From the NCBI RefSeq assembly GCF_007565055.1, contig NC_044561.1, positions 31,451,483 through 31,515,482 on the forward strand: a stretch of 64,000 bases of DNA, read 5' to 3'. This DNA is from Rhinopithecus roxellana. Taxonomy: Eukaryota; Chordata; Mammalia; Primates; Cercopithecidae. The notes under the pieces were generated by a model. The model worked only from the letters and a program-made list of their open reading frames with translations, was not told the origin of the DNA and searched no databases. Made by a program: the position numbers and the translations under genes. Of the stretch, positions 20,810 through 36,264 are shown in pieces. Each line of letters starts with the position of its first letter. The stretch's first letter is position 1.

Positions 20810-21558
20810 CAACATGCATACTCTTTAAGCTCGTAGTTTCTCTCCTAAGAAATTAACTCAAGAAAATAATTAATCCCATTTATCAAAATATATGTAAACA
20901 AGTATGTTCCTTGCAATGTTTTTGGGCAAAATACTTTACATTTCTGAACTTCAGTTTACTCATATACAAAAAGAAAGATAACAGGAATATATATTGCATA
21001 GAGTTGTCATGAATATCATGAAGTTGCAGCACAATGCCTAGTAAACAATAATTTCCACATCAGTTATTTTCACTAACCATTAATAGAATACTCAACAACA
21101 ATAGTTTAACCAATAGACATTTATCCTCTCACATAACAAGAAGTCCAGAGACAGGACTGATTAATGTAGCAGTTCAATAAAGTCAACATTTTGTTTTAGT
21201 GTCCCTATTTTTTTAATAACTTTATTTGCTCATGGTCTCAACATGGCTGCTGCAGCTCCAGATATCACATCCCCACATGACAACTTCCAAAGGCAGGTGG
21301 GGGTGGTGAGGGAAGAAAATCTTTCCCAGAAGCTCTCATTAGACTTCTCCATAACTAGGGCACAGGCCTACCCTAAATCACTGCAGAAAGAAATAGGATT
21401 ATCATGATTCACTTACACCACTTTTCCTACCGAAACAAAACAGGAACACAAAAGGGAAATCACTCTTGGGTGGGCTGCCAGCAGTCTCTATACTGTTACT
21501 TTCTGTTCCTGAGAGTTCATCCTCCATCTTAGACCAATTTTCTTTATAAGTCAGACTT

Positions 21559-21921
21559 CTTCCTTCCTTCCTTCCCTCCCTCCCTCCCTCCCTCTCTCTC
21601 TCTCTGTCTCTCTCTCTCTCTTTTTCTCTCTTTCTTTCTTTCTTATGGAGTCTCGCTTTGTCACCCAGGTTAGAATGCAGTGGCAAAATCTTGGCTCACT
21701 GCAACCTTCGCCTCCTGGGTTCAGGCAATTCTCTGCCTCAGCCTCCCGAGTAGCTGGGATTACAGGCGTCCGCCACCATGCCTGGCTAATTTTTGTATTT
21801 TTAGTAGAGACGGGGATTCACCATCTTGGCCAGGTTGGTCTATGAACTCCAGACCTCGTGATCCACCCGCCTCGGCCTCCCAAAGTTCTGAGATTACAGG
21901 CGTGAGCCACAGCGCCTGGCC
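21559..21921 (-). mobile_element. Alu with expanded pyrimidine tail
   Basis: A (CCTT)n(CCCT)n(CT)n tract of about 85 bases replaces the T-run. Target duplication taagtcagactt at 21,550 and 21,921 shows the tract is the grown A-tail of this insertion. Confidence 0.93.
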
Positions 21922-22540
21922 TAAGTCAGACTTGAATACACCCCAGGCTTGGAATGCCAGCCATCTTTCTTCTCTTAGCAGTCAGTCCCAAAGCTCTACA
22001 TAGGCCTGCCTTCTTTCTTCCCCAACAAAAGAACTGGACAGAATTGCAGCTTGGACAGAATTGGACAAAGCTATCAGAAAGGGCAAGATCCTGTGCTTAA
22101 AGGACTGGCAGAATAGACAAGTTTTCATGATGGAGCTCAGGGGTGGAGAGTAGGGCAGAGGTCTGCTCCAACAGCTTGGCCACATGATGCTCTGTGCTCA
22201 GAACCACAACAAGGCAGAAGCTAGTCTGGGAAGCAGAGATAAAGCCCACTCCTCAGAGCTGGGACATCAGGCCAGAGAGGGATTAGTGGCAACAGTGACT
22301 CAATTCTAAACCTTGCAATACTGAACTCATGTTTGATCCTTAAAACTCTCTGCGCAGAGGTCATGTTCCCGAGCTGCCACACGTGGTTGTACAGATTGTG
22401 ATCAGTGCAAGGGCCCCAGGCTGAGAGAAGTGGATGGGGATAAAACCCAGCTCAGCAATGCTCTCCAAGCCATAACCCCATTAGTGGATTCTATCTTCCT
22501 AAAGAAGTAGGTGTCTCTTTCTTCAGAAGTGCTGCCTTTT

Positions 22541-22795
<255 letters not shown>

Positions 22796-22910
22796 TTAGT
22801 ACTCTCAAAGGAGCCTTATCCTTACCATGCCCTGGACCACATAGAAGATGTCTTTTCCTGATTTGTGTGGAAATTCCTTATAGGTTACTTATACCCCAGT
22901 CTGGCTTGAT

Positions 22911-22953
22911 CTTAGAGCCTGGGGATTAGTGTGAGCCTGGGGATTAGTGTGAG
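22911..22953 (+). repeat. 18-bp tandem duplication
   Basis: GAGCCTGGGGATTAGTGT occurs twice in direct succession, followed by a partial third (gagcct). Confidence 0.9.
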
Positions 22954-23319
22954 CCTACAGATGAGAAGACAGGGAGGTTCATGGGGTCTCAATTTTGCGA
23001 AGAAAAGGCCAGGAATCACGCAAGACCTGGCCAGGGCTTAATTTTGTAGAGCTACCTTCAGCAATATTTTAAGAAAAAGAATTCGTAAGGAGTAGAACTT
23101 TTTTCTGTCTCCCTCTATGTAGCCCTCTTCCAACAGTCAGAGTACAGGACCACATGCATTTTTTTCTATCCAAGCAGCAACTCCAGACAGGACTCACCTT
23201 AGTCTCATGCAATGTGGGGAGGAGATTTAAAATGCTCTTGAATGTCACTGTCCCTCCTCCTCCACTGGCCCTTCCACACAGAGCTTCTAGGATGAGATTT
23301 ATGAAAAGACCGTTTCTCT

Positions 23320-23480
23320 GAAGGAACTGCTTATAAGCTCTTCTCCATATGGTTTCATGGTCCTGTGCCTCTATCTGGTATGTTTTTTCCTACTGCCTAG
23401 AATCTCTTGCCCCCATCCCACTTCTCTAGATAAATAATTACACACTCCTTCCTCAAGGATGCCATAGCTCTTGAATGTCC
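23320..23480 (+). mobile_element. L2-like fragment
   Basis: Contains ggtatgttttttcctactgcctagaatctc and actccttcctcaaggatgcc, the L2 pre-terminal block. Short and diverged. Confidence 0.45.
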
Positions 23481-25075
23481 TTTAGATCATTAATCACACA
23501 GTACTAGGATTATTCCTTTATAGGTATAACTGGATAACTAAGCAGAAAGCTCCTCCCCGAGGCCAAAGACCTCATCCTTATCATCTCGGTTTTCAGTTCA
23601 GAGCTCGAGAGGCTCAGGGAAATGACCAACAGGATGAAGGCAGGGCAGAATCAGATCTGTTGAAGGTTAATCATCAGCATGGCATGTGAAAGGGGAGGAA
23701 AAGAATGAACAATCACCTGTAGGAAGACTGAGAAAGATCAGAGAGCAAGGTCTTCCTTCAACATAGCATTCCCCCGGGGCAAGCTCCACTTCCAGTGATG
23801 GGGTCATTGTAGACGGAAAGCAAAAAAGGAGGAATTGCCCAGAAAATGATCAGTGATCAGTGATTCGGTCCCACCACTAACTCAGAACTGGATTCTTGGG
23901 TGGAAATCAGATAGTTCCTGTCATTTGAATGTTAGGGGGCTTCCAATGACACCTTTTTCCCTTCTTAGGAAAGTCTTACCCGTGGCTTATCTCCAGTTCC
24001 CTATACATGGTTCTTCAATAATTAGAACCCTGAGTTTCTCCAGGAGAGCTGGTGATTCATGAAAAACTATCGAATGGATCTGGTGGGGACAAGGCTGGCC
24101 TGTGTGTCCAGAGTCTTAGGCCAAGGCATGAAAAGACTGCAGGAAGGATACCATTTCGAAAAGAGGGTACATGTAGAAAGAGAATCCACCTCAGCTAATG
24201 AGGATTAGCCGAAGGACATGCTGCGGTTCATAGCAAGCGCACTTTTGGGGTGATGCTTCCTGGAATGCTGTAACTGGAGACAACCGCACACACATTCTGC
24301 CGTTCAGGCAGGTCAACAAACACCCAGCCTTTCCTGTGTGTGATTCCAAATACTCCAGCTCAGGACAGTGTCAGGTTTCTATGGAGGACTTTTCTAATCC
24401 AGACAAGCTTTCCCGGCTTCGGCAAAAGAGGTTCTCAAATTCACAGCATGTGCGTAAGGCTGGTTAGCGCAGAATTGAAAACAGCAAAGCTTGCCTCCAC
24501 GTGGAGGATTTGCTTATTGTTCTGTCCACCATGCAACTGGAAATGAAACGACTACTGCAGGCATCACCAACCCAGGCCACGAACTATGGGATGAGAAGTC
24601 GACTCATTTCAAGGTTGGGAAAGTGATTTTTTTCTGCAGAGACAGTAGTAGTTTACATGTAAACCACAGCTCTTGCTGAGAGGAGAAATAGAGAATAGTT
24701 TTGAAATGAGAACAGAAAAAACCCCAAGAAAAAAAAAATGTCTGTTGTTTTTAGAGGGTTGTCTGTGCTGGTGCTGATGCTGCTGGGACCAAGGACCACC
24801 CTTTGAGCAGCGGAGCCTCATAGGACACAAGGGCTGATACTGATTTGCAAAAACCCAACCAAACAAAAAACACACAAACTACAACAAAACAAATATGTAT
24901 TAAGAAGGGGAAAAAAGTGAACAACATCATGGCAAGAGTTTGTGTTACTTGGTGCTCTCAACACAAATTAAACCATTGTCAGCTTCCTCCACATTAGATA
25001 TCTACTGCTGTGCAAGAAAAAAAAAAATTGCTCCAAAAGCTTAAAACAGGAATTGCCCAACTTTTTATTTTAGTT

Positions 25076-25810
<735 letters not shown>

Positions 25811-26378
25811 TAAACCAACAGACATGGCTTTGTTCCAATAAAACATTATTTACAAAAACAGGCTGCAGACTGGATTTGGCCTTGGAGCAGTACTTTGCCA
25901 ACCCCTGGCTTAAAATAACAAATACCTATTACCTCTCACAGTTTCTATGGGTCAAGAATCTGGGAGCAGCTTAGCTAGGTGGTTCTGGCTCAGCATCTGT
26001 CCTGCAGTTGCAATCGATCTGTTAGCTGGGGGCAGCAGTCCTCTGAAGGCTTGACCAAGGCTGGAGGATCTGCTTCCAAGATGACTCACTTATATGGCTG
26101 TTAGCAGGAGACCTCAGTTCCTCATTACATGGACCCCTCTATAGGGCTGCCTGAATGCCCTCACCACATGGCAGATTCCCCCAGAGTACATAATCCAAGA
26201 CAGAATAAGAAACAAGCCATGAGGCATTTTATGACTGACTCATACATATTCCGTCATATCTTATTCTTTAGAAGTGAGTCATTTATCCAGTCCACACTCT
26301 AAAAAAGGGAACTTAGTCTCCCTGCTTTTGGGGCTAAAAAGATGAAAACAAGAAGGTCATAGAATTAATTCAATTTCA

Positions 26379-26520
26379 GCCAGGCACAGTGGCTCACAGC
26401 TGTAATCCCAGTACTTTGAGAGGCCGAGTAGGGAGTATCTCTTGAGCTCAGGAGTTCCAGACCAGCCTGGGCAGCATAGCAAGACCCTGTCTCTTAAAAA
26501 AAAAAAAAGAGAGAGAGAGA
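26379..26520 (+). mobile_element. Alu left monomer (FLAM-like)
   Basis: A single arm only: agccaggcacagtggctcac ... aagaccctgtctcttaaaaa, ending in an A-run and (GA)n. Either a fossil left monomer or a truncated Alu. Confidence 0.8.
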
Positions 26521-26764
26521 GAACCAAGTCAATCTTGATGTCTTGACCAAATGTGTGATCTATGTCTTAAAAAGCTGAGATTTAGCCTTATTTCTGAGGC
26601 TTGTTTCCACCATATACTTAATTTTTCTGTTTCCTGAGCCTTGGTTAAGTCAACTGACTTGAAATTCCAAAAAACGGCCTCTTTGTTAATGGGAAGCCAC
26701 AGATCTGCCACGGATTGTTGTACCTTTTGTGCACTGCACAAGAAGAGGGACAGATGAGAAGTGA

Positions 26765-27142
<378 letters not shown>

Positions 27143-27602
27143 AATGTTTGTCTTTCTTCTGCCCAGAGAGGGCACCTCTGCAAGGATCCCCACAATGTGA
27201 TTCACATGCCAGCAATGCCCCTGGGATGTTGATTGTTTACATGATTTAGCCCCAATCTTGGTACTTTCTTTAGATCCTGACTGTGACATCCATCACATTC
27301 TCCATCTCTCAGTCACTTTCTCTGTTGGTGGGTTTTGCACATCCAGAGAGTATATAAGAATCCTTTGGGGTTCAGATGAAAAAATAATGGAACTTCCATT
27401 TGTAACTTTTTAGATCTAAAGCAGGAATGAAAGTAATCCTCACTATTAGTTAATAGATTAACACTGGCATATGTGTTAACTTGTAAATAAATATATATAT
27501 TTGAAGTGAACACTTAGAAGTTTTTACTGACACATAATCAAGAAATATTAGAGACTATCGTTTTATATCATCATCTAAGTCACTGATAAAAATGTTAAAT
27601 GT

Positions 27603-28075
<473 letters not shown>

Positions 28076-28206
28076 TCACACCCACGTAAATGTCATTTTG
28101 CATGACCTATCATGCAGCTTTGTAGTAGATCCTGAGCCTGAGGTATCCAGCTAAGCCACACCCAGATTCCTGACCCACAGAAATCGTGAGATAAAAAATG
28201 TTCGCG

Positions 28207-28471
28207 GCCGGGTGCGGTGGCTCACACCTGTAATCCCAGCACTTTGGGAGGCCGAGGCGGGCAGATCACGAGGTCAGGAGATCGAGACTATCCTGGCTAC
28301 GCGGTGAAACCCTGTCTCTACTAAAAATACAAAAAAGTAGCCGGGCGTGGTAACAGGTGCGTGTAGTCCCAGCTACTCGGGAATGGTGTGAACCCGGGAG
28401 GCGGAACTTGGCAGTGAGCCGAGATCGCGCCACTGCACTCCCCCATGGGGGACAAGAGCAAGAGACTCCGT

Positions 28472-28501
<30 letters not shown>
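28207..28501 (+). mobile_element. AluY with internal deletion
   Basis: From ggccgggtgcggtggctcac; the gaggctgaggcaggagaat block is lost (cgggaatggtgtgaac). Pure A tail of about 30. Confidence 0.95.
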
Positions 28502-28502
<1 letters not shown>

Positions 28503-28589
28503 TTGCTGTTGTAAGCTCCTACTGTTGGGGCTGTCTGTAACACCGTAACAGATAACTACTACATTCTTCCAGGTAAGGCGTAATCGATT

Positions 28590-28830
28590 GCAATAACCAA
28601 CAACTCTGTGATCTAACTATTATCAACTTCATTTTACAGAGAAAACGGAGACTCGGAATATTTACATGACTTTCCCAAATTCAAAACAGCTAGTAAATGA
28701 CAGCACTGGAATTTAAATCCAGTGTAGCTCTGAAATCCACACTCTTAACTAGCTGTATGACTTTGGGCAAGTTACTGCAACCTCTTGGTAGTCAGTTTCC
28801 TCATCAGTAAAATTAGGGACTGAAACAAAG
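28590..28830. mobile_element. MIR fragments
   Basis: The cattttacagagaaaacggagact block reads as reverse MIR, and the tatgactttgggcaagttactgcaacctct block as forward MIR. Both are diverged. Confidence 0.55.
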
Positions 28831-29491
28831 TATTCATCTCTATTTTTCTAAAATTTCATACCCCTCCTCTGCTTTATCCACAGCCCAAGAAGCGAATTGA
28901 AATGATATTTATACTAAAAAATGTGGAGTGGGGAAACAAGGATTTGAAGTTTACTCAACTGAGATGAAGAAATGCGGCCACGCAGAAAACCAGTGAGGCT
29001 TGTGACTCTCCAGGGCATATGTGGCTGATGCTGACAGCTTCCTATTAATCCTGGGGGTGCCACTCAGAGGATAAAGGTGGGAGAAGGAGATCCATTTCTT
29101 TTTTTTTTTTTTTTTAATTAGTCTGTCACAGAAGATGGAGATCTGTTTCTTAAGAGGAAAGGAAGAAGAGGTTTCTAATCTACTCTGACCAACTGTTATG
29201 TTGCAATATCTTCACAGAGATCCTTCCAGCTGCAATAAACATAGTAAAAGGAATACAACATACTTTAGCTACAACTCAGTACAGAGACTTAAATACAGTG
29301 AGGCCAGGCAGATGCAACATGTGGAGCAAAGCAGGGAAAGGGTGTAATAACAACCATGATAACCGTGGCTGTACTCATATATATTGAGATGTTTTATTTT
29401 ATTATAATTTGTTATTATTATACTGGCTTTTTGTGTGTGAGCTCTTTCGAATCTTTCAACTCCTTTAAATGCTTTCAAAAACTAGTATTTT

Positions 29492-29808
29492 AGCTGGGTG
29501 CAGTGGCTCATGCCTGTAATCTCAGCACTTGGGGAAACTAAGGTGGGAAAATGGCTTGAACCCAGAAGTTCAAGACCAGCTTGGGCAACATGGCAAGATC
29601 CCATCTCTACAAAAAAAAAAAAAAAAAAAACATTAGCTGGTAACTGGGTACAGTGGTGCACACATGTAGTCCTAGCTACTTGGGAAGCTGGGGTAGGAGG
29701 ATTGCCTGAGCCCAGAAAGTCAAAGCTGCCATGAGCCGTGATTACACCACTTGACTCCAGCCTGGGCGAAAGAGCAGGCCCTGTCAAAAAAAAAAAAAAA
29801 AAAAAAAA

Positions 29809-29866
<58 letters not shown>
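29492..29866 (+). mobile_element. Alu (old) with (GAAA)n tail
   Basis: From agctgggtgcagtggctcat to an A-run followed by about 14 GAAA units. Target duplication ctagtatttta flanks the whole, showing that the microsatellite grew from the A-tail. Confidence 0.94.
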
Positions 29867-29867
<1 letters not shown>

Positions 29868-30224
29868 CTAGTATTTTAAACTGTGCCTCAGATCTAAAAA
29901 TGAGTGAACCACTGCCCTAAATCGTGGAATAGCAAGCCCAACTTGGCTGGGAGGACACCCTTTCCATATGGGGTCAAAACTCTACTTGCCACTTTGGCAC
30001 TTTTCAGAATTAAAAGAATAGAGACCTTCAGCTTCACCCTGAGGGGACTGCTATACTCATAACTGAGGAGGCAAAGTCCAGATAAATGAGCAGATAAGGT
30101 AGAGAAAGATACAATGAATTTCTCTCTTCCTCAAAAGAAAGAAGCCCAGTAACAAATCTCCTTCAGTGCTTAATGTTTGGCGAGGTAGACTAGTTGAAAG
30201 CTTACGACTTGGCTGTTTAATCAT

Positions 30225-30420
30225 CCATTCATTTTTTCAAAGGGCTTGCCACTTACTAGCTAGGTGAACACAGGCTAGTTATTTGCCCTCTCTGAGTCTT
30301 AATTTCCACCTTTGCAAAAAGGAATGATAATACCTTCCTTTTCCTTTATTATTGTAAGGATTAAAGAAGATCACTTCTTTGAAAGAATGGTGCACAGTGG
30401 CGCAAATAATAGAAATTCAA
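30225..30420 (+). mobile_element. MIR
   Basis: Contains acttactagctaggtgaacacaggctag, ccctctctgagtcttaatttcc and the gattaaagaagatcact block in MIR order. Confidence 0.55.
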
Positions 30421-30764
30421 AAAATATTGTGTCCTTCTTTCACATTCCTTTTTTTCTCAAGAAATTTAAAACCAGTATATGTTTTTTAAAAAGTCATTCT
30501 AGCTGCTCCATGGAGATCATATATAAATTGAAAGAATGGAAATAGAGAGGTGAGTCAGGAGACTACTGAAGTCCAGATGGGAGATAAAAATGGCTCAGGC
30601 TCAGAGAGTAACAGTAGAAAAAAAGAGAAGTGAGGAGATTTGGGATGTATCTTAAAGATAGAGTTGACTGTGCTCACTGTGGAGCACACGGAGAGAAAAA
30701 TCCCTCTTAAAAATTTTATTTCATTCCAAAGAAAGAGGACTGACTCATTGGTGCTGTGTAGATT

Positions 30765-30952
30765 GCTGCTCTCCAACAGAACTTTTTGTGATAATGGAAA
30801 TGTCCTAGATGGTTGTTGTCTAATATGGTAGACATGAGCCTCCTGTGCCTCTTGGCATTTGAAGTATGGCTAGTATGACCAAGAAACTAAATTTTTTATT
30901 TTATTTCATTATAATTAATTCAAAGTCATACAGCTATCATATTAGACAGTGC
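30765..30952 (+). mobile_element. hAT-type DNA transposon fossil
   Basis: Contains ctctccaacagaactttttgtgataatggaaatgtc, gcatttgaagtatggctag and a right end atattagacagtgca. Same family as 37,857 and 60,316. Confidence 0.55.
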
Positions 30953-32289
30953 AAATCTAGGTAATATACAACCTAGATTTTTTTCCCTATAATTCCTTCA
31001 AATGATACAGACACAACAGTTTATAGAATGTACAGTTTGCTCCCACATACATTTTTTATGATGTTGTCCAACCTTAACTGTTCAACCAGTTTGTGTTAAT
31101 TGAGCCAAAATCTGGGTGGGGGGGAGAAATCAACATTCTTTCTACTTCTATTAATCCCAATATTATAACATTAATCAGTAAGCCATTTTTGACCAATGAA
31201 AAACATCATATAAATTATATCTTTGAATGTTTTCATTCCTTGGCCTAGTTTATGTGAAATCAATTGCTATGATAACTACATATTGTGTTATTTGACCATA
31301 ATGTCTATAGGAGAAATGACGAATTAAAAAAAAAAAAATCTTATAAGGAAGACTGTGTAGCAAATCTGACTATCTGTTAGCCTAGGAACTGAAGTAGTCA
31401 TTACACCTTAGATATTTAAAAGGCATATCAAGGTTGATGTAAGGGGAATTGCAGTGACAATAATAATATTTAAAATAAATTTTCATTTTGTTCTACCTCC
31501 TATGTTTTATGAACAATAGTAATATTTTTAATTTATAAAAGCTCTTTTCTCTTTTCTTCCTCTCTCTTCTTATTTTCCTTTGGAGAATAAGTTCTAAGTA
31601 TCTGTCTGCTACCCTATAGTTTATAGATATTTCATCAGTGTCTTCAAAACTAAACTTACCATCTATGCTGCAGTTAGGAAAAACCATGCTTACCATAGTA
31701 TGCATACTCCCTCCAAATTCCTACTAGATACTCTGAGTGAATATTTTTGGGCTCTGTCTGCCCAGTATTATGTGTCCCTCTTTTCCTGATAACTGCAACT
31801 CCTTTCTCCCGAAGGTAGTATCCTTTATCCCTACTTGTGACCTCGGTGGGACAGCCAATCACAATATTCCTCTCATCCCCCAGCCACAATCGTTAGCCTG
31901 GAATTAAACATGGTGTTCTTCCAAGTTCCTATCAGAGTTCTTAGCCGAGATTTTATACCTATTCTGAAAGAAAGGTGACCTTTTTCTTTTCAGTTGCTAA
32001 ACTGGGTTGCTGTAAACCTTGAGCTATCTGTAATCACACTCTGTCATTTCCCAACCATATGAAGGAAGCACTCCTGAAATGGGGAAGAATAAGAGCCGCA
32101 CGTGGAGGGAAGTAGAAGAGAGGAAGAGAGCAAAGAGACGATCAGATGATTTCATTTCTCTGCCTGAGGCCAGCTCCACCCAATGGACTTCCCAGTTCAG
32201 TAAACCAACAATTTCCCTTTTATACATAAGCTTCTATGAGTCGGCTTCTGGCATCTGTAATCAAATGTGTCCTGTTGAATATAGTGCCT

Positions 32290-32695
32290 CTCCAAACTCA
32301 TAGCCATGCTCCCCTTCAGTCTCCATGCTCAGCCGTACTTGAATACTCTCTGGTCACTGTGCTCTTTCATGCCTGGGTCTTGGAATATATCATCCCTCTG
32401 CCTGGAGCCACAGGCTTCAGATCTCAGCTGAAACATCACTGTCTTAAGGAGGGCTTACCTGACTTTTAGATGTAGGTCATTCACCTGCTATAAACTCTTT
32501 GTGCACTTTGTGCTTTTCCTATCATCAACCTCACTGTAGTTATTATTAATGCCTCTTTGATGTTTCTCTTTACCACTAGACTCTGAGCTTTGTGAGATCA
32601 GGGAACTGCATCTGTCTTATTCACTGATATATTCCCCAGCACCTAGAATAGTGCTTGGCCCAAAGGACACACCTAAGGAATACATGAATGGTGTT
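32290..32695 (+). mobile_element. L2 3' end
   Basis: Characteristic L2 end: ctctgcctggagcc, agctgaaacatcactgtcttaagg, ctctgagctttgtgagatcagggaac (typically gagggcagggac), tagaatagtgcttggcc and a terminal gaatacatgaatg. It ends just before the minus-strand Alu at 32,745. Confidence 0.7.
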
Positions 32696-32741
32696 TTCTG
32701 TGCATATCATTAATATATTTTCAAAACTTAGTATACATTTT

Positions 32742-33058
32742 CTTTTTTTTTCTTTTCTTTTTTTTTTTTTTTTTTTTGTTGAGACAGAGTCTTGCTCTGT
32801 CGCCCAGGCTGGAGTGCAGTGGTGTGATCTTGGCTCACTGCAACCTCCACTTCCTGGTTCAAGCAATTCTCCTGCCTTAGCCTCCCGGTAGCTAGGACTA
32901 CAGGCGCCTGCCACCATACCAGGCTAATTTTTGTATTTTTAGTAGAGACAGGGTTTCACCATATTGGCCAGGGTGGTCTTGAACTCCTGACCTTGTGATC
33001 CGCCAGCCTCGGCCTCCCAAAGTGCTGGGATTACAGGTGTGAGCCACCACGCCCGGCC
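32742..33058 (-). mobile_element. Alu
   Basis: T-run to ccaccacgcccggcc; target duplication tagtatacattttc on both sides. Confidence 0.96.
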
Positions 33059-33415
33059 TAGTATACATTTTCAACCCTACTTCCTAGCAGAACTAAGCTG
33101 GTAGACACTAAATTTCCTAAGATCCCACAGCTCAGAAGGCCAATTACCAGGCTGAAAATGTGACTTTCAACTCTTCATCCAGCCTACTTCTCACTATAAA
33201 CACCTACTTCTAAAAATATTTTTCATACAAAAAATAAATAATACACTTCTCAGTTGCAGCCAGGGTTAAGTACCACTGTTTCAAAATCACCTTATTTTTC
33301 CTCTTTGAAACTGCTGATACTATCAAGTGGCATTGCCCTAATTGCTTTGTGTTTCTCTGTATATTAATTCTAATTCTTTTAATGAAATCGTTAATTCCTT
33401 GACACTTTAGTCTTG

Positions 33416-33560
33416 CTACTCAAAGTGTGGTTCCTGGACCAGTAAAATCAATATCCCTCCAGGAGCTTTTTGGATATGCAGAATCTCAAGCCCCATCCCA
33501 GAACCTATAGAATTAGAAACATTTTAACAAGATGTTTTTGTGCCATACCATTTGTATTCA
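33416..33560 (+). mobile_element. MER5A-like hAT element
   Basis: Contains ctactcaaagtgtggttcctgg, agcttttt...tgcagaatctcaagccccat and gaattagaaacattttaacaag, the MER5A order. Truncated on the right. Confidence 0.65.
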
Positions 33561-34021
33561 CGGCACATAGGTTGGGAGACTGCAGGTGAAGGAAAATACT
33601 TAATACCAGCTTTTGAGGTGGTCAGTTAATTCAATGAGCCAAACTGAGAGTAACCATCAGACCTTTATTCTCTACTACAACAGTGTGGGCAAGAGGCAAA
33701 AGAGGACGGCTCCAGCTCCCCCACGTTCCACTTATCCCCACGGAACAGCTCTAGGTGAGGATCAGATGACATGGAAAACAGACAAGAAAAATGAGCCCCG
33801 GCCCCACATGGCCCCACATGAAAGGCTCCTGCCTCTTTATAGCCCACAGGCCGGGAAAGGGGAAAGGGCTAGGAGTAGAAAGGTGCGGAGTCAAAGTGGA
33901 GGAAAGTGCCTCAGCCAAGGTCCCCAACAGACAGCCTCTGAATAGAGACACCTGGGCTAGGCATACAGACATGCACACATGCAGTGCAGGAGTGTGAGGG
34001 AGGGGTGGTGGAACTGAATAT

Positions 34022-34367
<346 letters not shown>

Positions 34368-34669
34368 AAAAGAAAGATACCCGTTTGAATCCTTGAATGC
34401 AACTCCCTAGAGGAAACTGTAAGGCACTGGCTGTGCACCGAGTCTGGTATGGGAAGGGCAGCTTCTTCCTTCCATGGAGCTTGCCAGTCAAAGCCTTGTC
34501 ATTATCTCAAATCACCCATCGATCACACAAAGGATTTTGGCCTAGAGTCAAACTTCTCAACAAGTTGATATAAATTTTGCACCATTTAATAAGATACTAC
34601 TTTGCTCAGTAGGCTAAGCAAAGTAGTCTATCAAAGCGACCCATGCGTATTGAAGGATTTGTCTCCAGA

Positions 34670-34860
34670 AATGGTTCTCAAAGGGCAATGTCTCGACCAG
34701 CAACATTAACATCACCTGGGAACTTCCTAAAACTTCAAATTCTTGGGCCCCACCCTAGACTTTCTGAATCAGAAAATGTCGGGATGGGGCCAGCCATCTG
34801 TGTTTCAATACTTCCCCCCCGGGTGACTCTGACAGATTCTAACATTTGAGAACCCACTGC
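34670..34860 (+). mobile_element. MER5A element
   Basis: Nearly complete: atggttctcaaag at the left end, acatcacctgggaacttcct, gggccccaccctagactttc and tttgagaacccactgc at the right inverted end. Confidence 0.75.
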
Positions 34861-34861
34861 T

Positions 34862-35085
34862 CTGTAGCAGGGTTTCTCAAATTCAGCACTATGGACATTT
34901 GAGGCCAGATAATTGTTGTTGCTGGAAGCTGTTCTGCGGATTGTGGGATGTTTAGACAAGCCTCTGGCCTCTAGCTACTAGATTCTTGTACCATATTCCT
35001 GGTTGTGACACCCCAAAATATCTCCAGCCATTGCCAAATATCCCCTGGGGGACAAAATTGCTCCCAGTTGAGAACCACTGCCCTA
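34862..35085 (-). mobile_element. MER20 element
   Basis: Abuts the MER5A copy. Contains agggtttctcaaattcagcac, ggatgtttagacaagcctctgg, tgccaaatatcccctggggg and the terminal gttgagaaccactgcc. Both termini are recognisable. Confidence 0.75.
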
Positions 35086-35214
35086 GAGTAATAACTATGA
35101 CCTAGATTGGCCCAAGCCTAAAGCATAACATATAAACATACAAAAATGATAACATACATGCACTTAAGTATTCACAGATACATGACAATGTGACATAAAC
35201 TAACCTCTAAATAG

Positions 35215-35400
35215 TTTACAGTTTACAAAGCACTTTCACATATAGGTCATTTGTTCCCCACAGTAATCCTAGAAGGAGGGTGATTATCATCATTCTCATC
35301 TTAGTGGTAAGGAAACTGAGATTCATACAAGTTACTTGATATGACCAAGGTTATTGCCTGCTAAGTGGCAGAGAGGGAACTTAAACCTAGGTCTTTCTTT
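35215..35400 (-). mobile_element. MIR/L2-type fragment
   Basis: Contains aagcactttcacatataggtcattt, cattctcatcttagtggtaagg and aaactgagattcatacaagtta, a reverse-oriented mammalian-wide repeat. Confidence 0.5.
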
Positions 35401-35640
35401 TTCATAAAGAGAATTACCTTATTAAATGAGTTATGGAGGGGTTATTTCTAGTCTTTCACAATATTATTGCTCTTGGAAAAAATTCAGTATTAGCTGATAA
35501 ATAATAGTTGTAGGGATACTCTAACAGATTATTCAATATGAAAAATGGATTGTGCATCCAAAATCAGGGAAGCCTATCTATAGATATTTACACAAGTTAC
35601 TATGTGAGCTATGATTTAGAAATAGAAGTCTTATGATAGT

Positions 35641-35959
<319 letters not shown>

Positions 35960-36264
35960 TCAGAGATGTTGGAGAGATGTGTAATCAGTTAAGAGGAGTA
36001 AAAAAAACAGCACAATCAGACAAATTCAGGAATAGTCTTTCTCCTGTAAACTGCAGCCCCTGCCTGGTGAGAAAGTGAAATCACAATCCTAGCACACTGG
36101 CTGAAAGAGATAGAAGAAGAACACCCAGCACATCATAGAGCCGTTGTCCTTCTCTGACCAGGATCCCTGCAGAATGAGGTGCTGCTCAACCAGCCTTAGG
36201 CTCCCATGGAGAAGTGTGTAAAAAGCCTTCAGAGCCTGAGACTTCCAGAACGTGGATGGAATAC

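Larger units (their letters stand above)
29867..32289. other. 2.4-kb Alu-free stretch
   Basis: Contains a MIR (30,225) and a hAT fossil (30,765); otherwise AT-rich with no gene recognised. Confidence 0.55.

Noticed and set aside
33613..33945. 110-codon plus-strand frame with overlapping minus-strand frames
   Set aside because: No homology recognised and no splice context; overlapping frames on both strands suggest chance in a GC-richer patch.
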